A DNA stretch of 20,153 nucleotides from Pleurotus ostreatus/Saccharomyces cerevisiae fusant (Eukaryota > Opisthokonta). Below the pieces are notes generated by a model. That model saw only the letters and a list, made by a program, of their open reading frames with translations. It was not told the origin of the DNA and did no database searches. Location of the stretch: the NCBI GenBank assembly GCA_024196135.1, contig JAMQCK010000548.1:1-20153 (forward strand), given 5' to 3'. The translations under genes were made by a program, and so were the position numbers. Positions within the stretch are counted from its first letter, which is position 1; every line of letters starts with the position of its first letter. This document shows, one piece after another, positions 9,180 to 18,958 of the stretch.

Positions 9180-12100
9180 TCAAACCTGGATGAACGACCG
9201 CCTGCCAGTGAGAGGGACGTACCAAGACTCGTTTATTCTCTTACTGTCCCCCGTGATGCAGACATAGATCTCCGTTGGCTTGGGCACAGGGGAGGTGATT
9301 GATAGCACCCCTGCAAGCTCGTCTACCGCACTCATGCCCCGAGGATCCATCAAGGCCATCCCAAGAGCGAGTGGAAGCGGCTCGCGTGCGGCTTGTCGCA
9401 GGGTCTCGTTCCATTCCGACGTACGCTCGAACGTGAGCTTGGCGAGCGTCTGCAGTGCCGGGCGCAGAAGGCTGGTTTGATCTGTGGCTGTAACAAGGAC
9501 GTAGATCGACCAGTACCAAGCAAGATGGTTACTCTGGTTTGCGCTAGCTTTAAAGAGATAGTTGATGTGTTGTCGTGCGGCGGCGGCTTCTGGACTAGAA
9601 GGATCGAAGCTTGACTTGTGGACGAGGCGCTGGAGGTATGCGGCCAGCAGACCTTCAAGAGCGGCTGTGAGGCGCACTGCACGCGGGTTGTCCATGCAGG
9701 CCAGAGCGAGACGCCGCAAAGCAGACATGATGTCGTCGTCGCGGATAGCATCGAGCGCCTCAATGAAGTGTAGCTCGATAGCGCGGCTCATCAGCTCCAC
9801 GATTTTGGAGACTGTGACATGCGTCTTCTCTGTCCTTTTGACGATGGGACGAGCTGAGAGCATTTTGGCCAAGAATCGGAGCAGAGGCCCGACCGATGAC
9901 AGCGGTATGTCCGCTGTACTCTGCCCGCCCTGAAGATAGTAAACGTAGAAGAAGAGATGGAGTGTCTGCAGGGAGAGACCGGGCCACGCAATAATCCTGG
10001 TGACTGTCTCGAGAAGTTCCCATGCGTGTTCGCGCGGCACTTCGTCAAGATAGCGGGCCAGAAAGCCAACGTTCGCATCGTCCACCTCATCGAAGCCGGT
10101 CGCGCTGACGGCCTGCCGCTTGATATGAAGTATGGAGGACGTAAGCGTCTCAGACGCATAGATCTCGAGAGCGCGTCGCAGCATATGCAGCTGCAGGTCC
10201 TCCGAAGAGTCAATCTGCGCCAGTGGTCAGCGGCGTCAAGGTGCGGGTAGATATTTGGCGTACTCGATCACTATGCGAGCAGGACAAGCCGCACAGGAGA
10301 CGGTGCACAGCCGCAATCACAAGTTCCTTGTAATCGGAGTCGACCACGCATAGCGTGTACAAAGTGCTGGCCCCCATCGCCGATGGCTGCTCGAACACGG
10401 GAGGAGCGTAGTCGTGGGCCCTTCCTGCGCAATTCCATAGAAAGACGGCGAGTAGCGTACAGCTCTTGGCCGGGTGGTAGCTCTCGGAAGCCAGGTAACG
10501 AAGCATACGATGCCATATCACCGGATGTAACCGGAGAGCGGACGTGGGCGATATGTTGATGAAGGGCAAGCTCGATTTCATCGCAGCCAGTGAATCTGTC
10601 AACGCCAGTCGCATTTTTGGGATACCCACTGGGAGAAGGTAAGGACAGAGCATTGCTCGCGCGGCTTCGTTGGAGCGTGATATCGCAGTCGACAACGCCA
10701 TGACCGTGCCTTCGAGTTCAGCTATGTTGGATGTAGCGGGGTATCGAGATCGTAGGATCGCAGGCTTCAAGTTCGTGAGGAGGCGCATCGTAAATCCGTC
10801 CCCGCTGTCCACGAAATGTAACAGGCTGCGCGCGAGACGCTCGACTATTCGCTCCTGGCCACTCATGAGTGTGAGCGCCGAGCTGTCGTCCTCGGAAGCA
10901 CGTCTGAAGCAACTGAGGATGTCGTGCTTGAGTGTCTCGAGCATGATGGCGTTGTTGAGGGGGGGAACATAGTCTGACAGGCCTGACACAGCCTGAACCG
11001 TGATGCTAGCGACCGTGGGATTGGACGACGTGGTGAAGACCCAGTTGAGGCATTCCACTGTCAGTGATTCTTGGATAAAGGACACTACATCAGCCTCGCG
11101 AGAGCGGGACGGCGATACCGGCCAGAGGATGCGTGAGAGACAACGCGCGAGGGAGCCTGCCATGACGGAGAAGAGGTTGCGGCTAGTACATGATCCCTCC
11201 GAATGTGCAGACGCGCCTGTCCGGCGACTTGCGGACGGTAGCACATCCGGAGCATCGCGGCGAGCGTACTTGCGAAGGAATTCACATGCCGCCGCAACCG
11301 AGGCCTGGAATGCTGCATAGCCGTACTGGGATACGGGCGTCTTGTACGGACATTGCGGATCCAACATGGGAAGGACGTTCGCCGCGAAGTATAGAGAGTA
11401 CACGAAGATGGCGAGACCAGCAATGACCGAGGCTATGACGGTGTCGAACGTGAACAAGTAGAGTGACAGGCCAACGAAGAAGAGAAGCAAGGATAGATGG
11501 AGAAGCATAGGGAGAAGACCGACAATGAGGGGCACATTCCAGCGCTCGACGCCAATCAATCTGAATTGGCGTACAAGCGCTTGTTTTCGCGGAGTTCCAA
11601 ATACATTACTGCTGTATGCCTGAGTAAAGGATCAGTGAATGAGCACATTGATGGGCACAAGGCACTACGGATACCTGAAGCCATTGCTTGATGAGCACAG
11701 ACATGAGAGCGGCGGAAAGGCTCAGCGCCAAACTGATAAACCAAAAAGCGTTGCACCAATAATCGAGCGCAGTAGCAGTGACGGCATCGAGGGCCAAACT
11801 CGAGCGCGGTACGCTACCGGAAGGAGTTCCGCTATCAAGCGCCCGCTGTAGCGAGACGATTTCGGCTAGAAGAGACACTGATATCGCAGCGTAATCCGGT
11901 TGAAGGGCCTGAGACGACTGAACCACAAGAGTTGTCACAACAGCAGAGAAGAGCCCAGCCTGTGCAGTGACTTTAGCAAAACGTCTTCAGAGTTGGTCTT
12001 AAACGCATGAAGACGAGGAGGACATCCAGCGTGTCGCGCCACCCTTCAATCAATTCGGCGTCGTATGCCTGACCTTCGTCAAGAAGAACACGCCAGAAGC

Positions 12101-12400
12101 GAGCATTAGGACCCAGTTCGTCCCCATAATCGTCCTCTTCATACTTTTGCTCATAGTCGAAAGGGTTCACTATGCTAGTCATGAACTTTCGTGCGATAGA
12201 AAGGGCATTGCCGATGTCACTCTTCGCTCACCGGTTCTTGGATTGCGGGTTTTCTGACCCAGTCCAAAAATCACCTTTCGCTGCTGGCGAGGTGGTTCAG
12301 GCTGAGGTACATCGATCCCGTCTGCGTTACTCTGGACCTCTGGCGGCACAGATTGGTCAGTCAACTGTTCGGCGCTCTTGAGGGCATTGACGCTAGCCAT
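9180..12400 (-). CDS. DUF6535 domain multi-pass membrane protein
   Basis: Exons, in coding order: 12400-12232, 12169-12009, 11959-11675, 11619-10264, 10214-9180, giving 1001 residues. The DUF6535 domain, widespread in Agaricomycetes and of unknown function, covers about 80-295: an FWRVLLDEG/WRDTLDVLLVF entry, then four membrane helices near 104-124, 178-200 (WCNAFWFISLALSLSAALMS), 236-261 (LIVGLLPMLLHLSLLLFFVG) and 264-290. The remaining 700 residues are helical and resemble armadillo/HEAT-like repeats in texture, without a recognised domain. The N-terminal 56 residues are polar. Three introns are normal (62, 55 and 49 bp); that at 11960-12008 has AT where GT is expected, see the separate entry. 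The first exon join (12170-12231, acceptor catag) was chosen because it alone keeps the frame. Start: the first ATG after an in-frame stop. Confidence 0.82.
11960..12008 (-). other. Intron with non-canonical AT-AG ends in the DUF6535 gene
   Basis: The 49-bp intervening sequence starts atgcgttt and ends tgcacag. Removing it exactly joins DVLLVF to AGLFSAVV, the conserved first membrane helix of DUF6535 proteins. The donor would be the standard GTGCGT if its first base were G, so this looks like a G-to-A change at position +1. It is not a U12-type AT-AC intron, which has ATATCC. An in-frame alternative would use GTCTTC six bases upstream and lose the residues VF. Retention leads to a stop codon after a few residues. 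The gene may therefore be poorly spliced, use the cryptic site, or be an early pseudogene; a sequencing error is also possible. Confidence 0.7.
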
Positions 12401-12672
12401 CAGGGATTCAGCGGACAAATAAGAGAAGAGAGACGGGCCTATTCCCGTTGAGCGAGGAAGCTACCACTCAAGGTCGTCAGAGACCGCGCGATGAGTGTGA
12501 GAAGGGACGCCGACTGACTGCGACCCTGGCGCAGTCGTCTGTGACAGTGTGACACCGGGCCTGACGGCGTTTGCCGAAATAGCCGAAGATTCCGCAATTG
12601 GCAGTCCTTTTCTTGCCCTCCGCCTCCATCTGCCTTTCCAGTATCCGTCGAAGGACGGGAAAATAACAAAAT
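12401..12672. promoter_or_regulatory. Bidirectional promoter region between DUF6535 gene and DIS3
   Basis: The start codons of two divergent genes are 272 bp apart, so their promoters must overlap or abut. No clear TATA box is visible; the DIS3 side is AT-rich just before the ATG (gggaaaataacaaaat). Short unsupported open frames occur on both strands. Shared control of the two genes is possible but not shown by the sequence. Confidence 0.5.
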
Positions 12673-15600
12673 ATGGTCGAAATCACGATAAGGAAACGCT
12701 CAAGGACAGAGGCAGCAGTCACTCAAAGGAAGTTCTTGAAGAAGACGGCTCGAGGAAAAGTAATCAAAGGTTCGTTTGTCATGTCGCTTAAAGACCTCCA
12801 TTGGAGGAACTATGTCCAAAGACCGTACTTTACACAATTTCAAACCATGAGGGATGATTGCTGATCAGTTTTGTATCAGTTTTGCGCGAGAGATACCTTC
12901 GTGACGACGTCTCGTGCGGGATAGAAAACTGCACGGCATGCGACTGTGACCACGGATTGCCCGCCTCGGGCGACAAAACGCATAGCGCCTTCCCAGAGGG
13001 ACATTTCATCATACCCGATACGAATGTCTTTCTGTCACAGGTCAGCATTCCCTTGTATCGGTCTCTTGTTTTGCTCACTTGTGAGCATTTTCAGATGGAT
13101 CTCATGGAGTCGGACCTCTTTACTTCTCCTATAATCCTACTTCAGACGGTGATGGAGGAAGTGCGACACCGGTCTATGCCTTTGTACAACCGTCTCAAGG
13201 CGCTCACGATTATGGATGGCAAACAAGTCTGGGTTTTCTATAACGAGTATCGCTCGTAAGTATCTTTCATACACTATACACGAAATTTTCGCTGACCAGT
13301 CTTAGGGAGACCGCCGTCGTGCGTGAAGCGGAGGAGACGCCGAATGATCGTAACGACAGAGGTTTGAGGCGCATTTTCTGTCTGACTTGCGCGGCGTGCT
13401 CATTCTGTTCAGGTATTCGCAAGGCTACATCGTGGTACAGCTCGCATCTGTCAGTCACCCGGCCACCTGTCAGAGGCAAAGTGCAGCCAAAAATCCCACA
13501 GGTCGTCTTGCTCACGGCAGACGCCGCAAACCGCGAGAAGGCGCAGAAGGAGGGCCTAACTTGCTTGTCCAGTAGGTCAATCCAGTCCACGCGATCTCCA
13601 GGATCTGAGCGAGTCTACAGTCAAGAAGTATGTCGAGGGCATGCAGCAAGCGACACAGCTGCTCGATCTCTTGTCATCATCTGAGGAAGAGATTGAGCCG
13701 ACCCGCGCAGCCGCAGGTCGTCAGGCGTTGTATCCAGAGGTAAACGCAGCCCCCTTTCCTTCATCTTGCCGTTCGCTGATCTGTTCTCAGTATCTACCGC
13801 AAGCAGCGCTTGTTGCTGGTGTTAAAGGAGGCATGCTCCACCAAGGGAACTTCAACGCCAACCCATTCAACTACCTGGAAGGCTCGGTCAACGTGCCCGC
13901 TTTTTCGCAGCCGATCCTGCTTGTCGGCCGTGAGAATATGAATCGATCCGTACAAGGCGATGTCGTCGTGGTCGAGGTCTTCGACGAAAAGGAGTGGAAG
14001 GCACCTGCTGACGAGGTGGTCGATGCTGAAAGTACGTGGGCTTCCCTACCGTCAGCTCCAAGTTCTGACGTTTGCCACTAGCTATGCTCAAGGACGACGA
14101 CGCCGAGGACGACGATGACGAAGAGGGCGACGAAGAGAACGCGGAGGTCATCGCTCGCGAGTCGCGCATCCTCAAGAGCGAGCAACGCTCGGCCGAAAAG
14201 CAGCCCACCGGTCGTGTCGTCGGCATCATCAAGCGCAACTGGCGCAGGTACTTTGAACCTCCCGTACTCTTCATGCTCCCCACTCACCGTCCCCTCCTAG
14301 CTACGTCTGCCACATCGACCGTGCCTCCCTCTCGAACGCCGCCGCGACCTCGCACGCCCTCCAATCCGTCTTCGCGCAGCCCACCGCGCGCCAGCTCCCG
14401 CGCATCCGCATGCGCACGCGCCAGGCGCCGCGCCTCATCGGGCAGAAGATCCTCGTCACCATCGACCGCTGGGATGCCACGTCGCGGTACCCGGAGGGGC
14501 ACTTCGTGCGCGCGCTCGGCGCGGTCGGGGGCAAAGAGACCGAGCAGGAGAGTCTGCTGCTGGAGTTCGATGTACCGTATCGGCCGTTCGGCGCGGCGGT
14601 GCTGTCGTGTTTGCCGCCTGAGGGCGACTCGTGGGTCGTGCCGCCGCGCCCGGATGATACGGCTGTGGACAAGGGCGCGTGGAGGGATAGAGAGGATTTG
14701 CGCGGTGAAATCATCTGCAGCATTGATCCGCCGGGTATGCAAAATCGTACTTAAGGTGTGGCCATAGCTGACGCGAGCGCAGGCTGCCAGGACATCGACG
14801 ACGCGCTGCACGCGAAGCAGCTGCCCAACGGCAACATCGAGGCCGGCGTCCGTAAGTTGTTGACCCAACGACCTCATCCCGAAATCTAACCCTTTCGCGC
14901 AGACATTGCGGATGTCTCGCACTTCGTACTCCCTGACAACGCCATGGACCACGAAGCGGCGTCGCGTGGTACTACCGTATATCTCGTCGACAAGCGTATC
15001 GACATGTTGCCATCGCTTTTGGGCACCAATCTGTGCTCATTGCGTCCTTTCGTCGAGCGCTTGGCGTTCTCTGCTATCTGGGTTCGTCGAATTCCTTTCT
15101 CGCCGTCTGTATGTATACTAACCAACGATTAAGGAGCTCACTCCCGAGGCCGAAATCGTCAATGTGCGCTTTACGAAGTCGGTCATCGCCTCGAAGGCTG
15201 CTTTCACCTACGAGGAGGCGCAAATTCGCAAGGACGATGTGTACGTCTCAAGCCATGTCCTGCCAATTCCCTTTGTGCTGACTGGTATCCCTCCCGGAGC
15301 GCAGGCATCAGCAAGATGCGCTTACCAACTCCATCCGCCTGCTTAACAGCCTCGCTATCAAGCTCAAGGCGAAGCGTATGGCGGCGGGCGCTCTCAACCT
15401 CGCCTCGCCCGAAGTCAAGATCCACCTCGACAGCGCGGAATCCTCCGACCCCATCGACGTCGAGCAGAAGGAGCTCCGCGAGACGAACAGCCTCGTTGAG
15501 GAGTTCATGTTGCTCGCCAACATCAGCGTCGCGCGCAAGATCCAGGAGACATTTGTGCAGACGGCTGTACTCAGGTATGGCAGGATAATTTGTGTAAGTG

Positions 15601-16625
15601 GACAAGACATCTAATAGAACACAGACGCCACCTGCCCCCGCCGAGGGACAACTTCAAGAACTTGCAAGATATTCTGAAGAAGCGCAAGGGGCTCGAGCTC
15701 GATGCCTCATCATCCGGCGCGCTGGCGGCCTCGCTCGACAAATGCATAGTAGGTTTGGCTCCTGATCTTCGCTTCCAGTATAATCACAACCGGTCCAGGA
15801 TCCCAACGAGCCGGCCTTCAACACGCTCGTGCGTATCATGGCGACCCGCTGCATGCTATCGGCCGAGTACTTCGCCGCTGGAAGCGTCGCTCGCGAAACC
15901 TATGGCCACTACGGTCTCGCCAGCGAGATCTACACGCACTTCACCAGTCCAATTCGGCGTTACGCGGGTACGATATCATCTGGTTCCATTCCATCTTCCC
16001 CTCGCTCATCCCTCCCCAGACGTCCTTGTCCACCGCCAGCTCTCCGCGGCCATCGGGCACACGCCGCTGCACCCGACGCTGCACAACAAAAGTCACGTCG
16101 AGCGCATCCTCGATGTCGTCAACCGGCGGCACACGATGGCGCAACGCGCGGGTCGCGCGAGCGTGGAGTTCTATGTCGGGCTCGCGCTGCAGAACCGCGG
16201 CGAGAAGGGGCGCGTGCAGGAGGACGCGTTCGTCATCCGTGCCTTCAGGAATGGTTTGGGAGTGTTTGTATCAAAGTGAGTGTCCGTTGACTGATCTCAT
16301 ACACTCATCCGTCCTGGTGCTGTGGCGTTGTGGCATGTCGCCTGTTCGTTCCATACCCACACCGGTCACACTACCCTTCTCCATGTATCAGGTTTATTAC
16401 TACCATCGTGCTCACGCTCCATCGAGACTCGGCCTCGAAGGCCTCGTCACTTTCAAGCAGGACGTCGATTTCGACGCCGAGAACTACGCCGTCACCATCA
16501 ACGGCGTTCGCATCTCCGTCTTCGACCGCGTCTCTGTCGTCATCGAGGTCGAGAAGGACAAGAACACCCAGCGCGGCAAGGTCAAGATGACGCTCGCGGA
16601 GCCGGTCAGCTCGGCGGGGTTGTGA
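12673..16625 (+). CDS. dis3: DIS3/Rrp44, catalytic subunit of the RNA exosome
   Basis: A 3'-5' exoribonuclease and endonuclease that degrades and trims RNA in the exosome. Exons: 12673-12769, 12880-13040, 13095-13255, 13306-13361, 13413-13571, 13621-13739, 13791-14031, 14082-14247, 14301-14734, 14783-14851, 14903-15081, 15134-15240, 15305-15574, 15625-15748, 15799-15967, 16020-16275, 16427-16625; 988 residues, against about 960-1000 in other eukaryotes. The three-Cys motif (C45, C50, C53) is followed by the PIN endonuclease domain with D79 (PDTN), E108, D157 (NDRND) and D195 all present. Cold-shock domains follow, then the RNB domain with D529, D535, D537 and D538 ([12 protein letters not shown]) and [22 protein letters not shown], and a C-terminal S1 domain. 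All frames close across 16 introns, 14 of them 48-64 bp; the first (110 bp) and last (151 bp, acceptor cgag) are longer. An acidic run ([16 protein letters not shown]) in exon 8 lies between the first cold-shock segment and the next. Confidence 0.96.
12864..12884 (+). repeat. 11-bp tandem duplication of the 3' splice site of DIS3 intron 1
   Basis: The word atcagttttg occurs twice in tandem (12864-12873 and 12875-12884, unit 11 bp), so the intron ends with two cag|ttttg acceptors 11 bases apart. Only the second (AG at 12878-12879) keeps the frame into [10 protein letters not shown]. Use of the first would add 11 bases and shift the frame ahead of the PIN domain. Confidence 0.75.
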
Positions 16626-17047
16626 AGGAGGCCACGGGATCGCAGGAGGGAGCCCGGTAGCGCGAACGGGAGCACGAGATTGCAAGCGCTATGATAGCAC
16701 AAGATCGTGAGTGATCACTGACCCCATAGATCGCGATGGGTCTATAGAGGGAGTAGATAACGCAAGGGCGCCTACGTCAAATCCTACGCAAAGGCTATCA
16801 GCCTTGTATTGACCTGTATCTGCCGGCCGGTGTGGCTGGCTTGTATCTTCCGGGCTACGTGGCTTCCGTCCGCCAGCCGACGTTGTATCCACCAGCCGAT
16901 GCGATATCAGGCCGGCGTAACCCAAAACAAGTCTTCACTGCTCAGGGCCTTCCGGAGAGCCGCTGAGGGCCACCACAGCCGGAAGCGCCAGCGGGCGATG
17001 CCTCTTCAGGCTTCCATACCTATCGACATCGACAACCTATCGACGGC

Positions 17048-17093
17048 GGCTGACTCCTTCCGTGCATGGGAATGGCTGACCCCTTCCATGCAT
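17048..17093. repeat. Tandem pair, 26-bp period
   Basis: A 20-nt word ggctgaCyccttccRtgcat occurs at 17048-17067 and 17074-17093 with two differences. Confidence 0.6.
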
Positions 17094-17125
17094 CCATGTC
17101 TATCGAACTTTCCGTGAGTGTCCTA

Positions 17126-17165
17126 TTGTCCGCCATTCTCGTCCCCTTGTCCGCCGTTCTTGTCC
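17126..17165. repeat. Tandem pair, 21-bp period
   Basis: The word ttgtccgccRttctYgtcc occurs at 17126-17144 and 17147-17165 with two transitions between copies. Confidence 0.6.
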
Positions 17166-17489
17166 AGGCCCCCTTCCTATCCTATCCTGATGTCCACTTT
17201 CTGGGATCTCCCTTGATTGTCCGTCCGTCCTGTCCTCTTGTCACGGCCCACGGCATTCCTATCAGCAAGGGAAGGCATACCCATAGAAGGTACTGCCCCC
17301 TTCTGTCCGACAAGGGCTCGAACAAGGATGCCGTTACGAGCCATGCGTCCGTTCCCTGCCCGTCTCACGCACTGCTTGTTCATCTGGCATGAGCTACCCG
17401 TCCATCGCATGCTAGCTTGATAGCATTCAGACCCCAACGCTGCCGTGTCAGACCTAACGTTACCGTGCAAGCGACTGAACTCTCGCCGC

Positions 17490-17595
17490 TGATGAACAAG
17501 GGGTCGCCGGCCACTGATGAGCTATGCTCTCTCCCCGCTGATGAACTCCAGGGTGGTCGGCGTTGATGAACAAGGGTGGCGTACAGCTGATGAAC
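17490..17595. repeat. Five-copy TGATGAAC array with alternating 25/24-bp spacing
   Basis: The octamer TGATGAAC (one copy TGATGAGC) begins at 17490, 17515, 17539, 17564 and 17588. The spacing is 25, 24, 25, 24 bp, while the 16-17 bases between copies are mostly different. Copies 1 and 4 extend to TGATGAACAAGGG. No sixth copy is found at the expected positions on either side. Confidence 0.7.
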
Positions 17596-17660
17596 AATAC
17601 CCTGCGTTGTTCTCGGCAATCGATACCAATCCGATAGCCCGCCGACCGTAACAGAGGCAT

Positions 17661-17843
17661 CGTCGGACGTTGTCAATCGCTTCGTCGTCCGGAGGTTGCC
17701 AGTTACTTCGAGTCCGTCGGACGTTGTTAGCTGCCTGAGAAGACGGGGTCAGTAACTATTTGCACGGAGTCAGTAGCTTCGCAGTCTCCCGTAGTGACTT
17801 CGTCTTATCTGAGTCATTGCAGTGAGAAGACGGGGTCAGTAAC
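17661..17843. repeat. Interspersed direct repeats
   Basis: Two different direct repeats lie in the same stretch. The 13-mer cgtcggacgttgt occurs at 17661-17673 and 17715-17727. The exact 20-mer gagaagacggggtcagtaac occurs at 17737-17756 and 17824-17843, 87 bp apart, with a related gagtcagtag at about 17767. Confidence 0.65.
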
Positions 17844-18140
17844 CTTATTGATGATTTGGATTACTGCGCGCAGCGAGACAGACGCGTCTAAGCCTTCGTC
17901 CACCCATACGACGGCGCTCGATAGAAGAGGATGCTGCGTGCTGCGAAAGGCCGCAGATAGAAGCCCAACCACCCTTGCAGTTGCTGTTGCAGTCAATCGC
18001 CAACTCAAACGGCACCGAAAGACCTATCAGCTCGATCAGACCAGTACTTTGCAGCGTTGTTGAGCATCACACCAACAGTTGGTTTCGCGAGCAGGCCGCC
18101 GGGCGCACAGGTCGCCCGCGCCCGCAGTTTATACCATTGA

Positions 18141-18196
18141 GACCGCGCCTCCCAGTCCATGTACATACAGACGCGCCTCCCAGTCACGTACATACA
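18141..18196. repeat. Tandem pair, about 28 bp
   Basis: Two adjacent units share gcgcctcccagtc followed by gtacataca (18141-18169 and 18170-18196) and differ by two small indels and few substitutions. Confidence 0.65.
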
Positions 18197-18224
18197 GATA
18201 AGTAAACGTCAAGTAGCCAGAGTG

Positions 18225-18425
18225 GAGTAGTAGGGGGTAGGTGTGTAGGAGTATAGGTATAGGGGGATGAGGGATGGTGGGGTAGGAGTGTAGGTATAGA
18301 GGGGAAAGGGGGAGGCGGAGGGAGTAGAGCGGACTGGGAACCCAACAGAGAAAGAGGCCAAGGTGAATAAGAAGGGGCAGAAGAAAGGGGAAGAAGAAGG
18401 GGTAGAAGAAGAAAAAAGGGTAAGT
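18225..18425 (+). repeat. Purine-rich tract with a 37-bp repeat
   Basis: The + strand is strongly G/A-rich (ggggaaagggggaggcggag, gaagaagaaggggtagaag and similar) for about 200 bp. It includes a related pair gtaggagtataggtatag / gtaggagtgtaggtatag at 18245-18262 and 18282-18299. The complementary strand is a CT-rich tract that lies downstream of the minus-strand gene at 18959-19618, where it could form part of the 3' UTR. Long polypurine runs of this sort can adopt triplex (H-DNA) structure, which is inference here. Confidence 0.6.
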
Positions 18426-18958
18426 AAAACAAACAAGTATGTAAATCCATTATTCCACATTGCGTTTTTTTCGGATAGAGATAACAGAGACGAGACAGCG
18501 ACAGCGATAAGTTACACGTACACGGGGTTTCGCCCAGCGTGCGTGTCCCGAGGGGGACGCCAGTCGTTGGCAAGGGCAATAAGCACGGCGCCAACGAGCG
18601 AGCCGGACCTCGGGAGACGTCGCGGGGCGGGAGGAGCGTCGGGGTGTGCGCCTCTCTATAGGTGGTGGCGGCACAGACGCGTATTAGGGATCGGGTTCGG
18701 AGGAGTACAAGGGTGGGTTGCTGACGCGATAGAAACGAGACAATAGAGGAAAGCATAGCGATGAGACGAGATCGATCGACGATTTTTGGCGGGTGGGGGA
18801 TGGGTGGTGTTGGGTGGTGATAATGATGACAACGGCGTAGGTGGTAGGTGGTAACAGCAGCGAGGGTAAGTTCGGCAGACGCGCGCGGCCATTGCGATAT
18901 TAGGGTAACGCGGTTGTCGCTGGCGTGCGCGCGTCAGATGGGGGGAGCGGGAGGCGGC

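Larger units (their letters stand above)
16626..18958. other. Long gene-free region with many short tandem duplications
   Basis: About 2.3 kb. No frame shows protein character, no splice structure can be built, and I see no tRNA-like B box. The first 60 bp are probably the DIS3 3' UTR. The rest carries short direct duplications of different sequence (16800-16900 with repeated cttgtatc words, 17048-17093, 17126-17165, 17490-17595, 17661-17843, 18141-18196) and from about 18220 a purine-rich tract. Decayed transposon remnants are possible but none is recognisable. The right-hand part is probably the 3' UTR and flank of the gene at 18959-19618 (-). Confidence 0.6.

Noticed and set aside
13572..13620. 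Shorter intron in DIS3 ending at ctccag (13601)
   Set aside because: It would break the frame. The 49-bp intron ending at tctacag (13620) joins CLS to IKKYVEGM, as expected for fungal DIS3.
14284..14952. 222-codon minus-strand open frame
   Set aside because: It lies antisense to DIS3 exons 9-11, whose protein is strongly conserved. GC-rich coding DNA often leaves the opposite strand open.
17490..17595. CRISPR-like array
   Set aside because: The repeat is only 8 bp, spacers are 16-17 bp, no cas genes are present and all neighbouring genes are eukaryotic with introns.
18184..18756. 190-codon minus-strand open frame rich in Leu, Pro, Ser and Thr
   Set aside because: It is the translation of the CT-rich complement of the polypurine tract, has low-complexity composition throughout and no splice or domain support.
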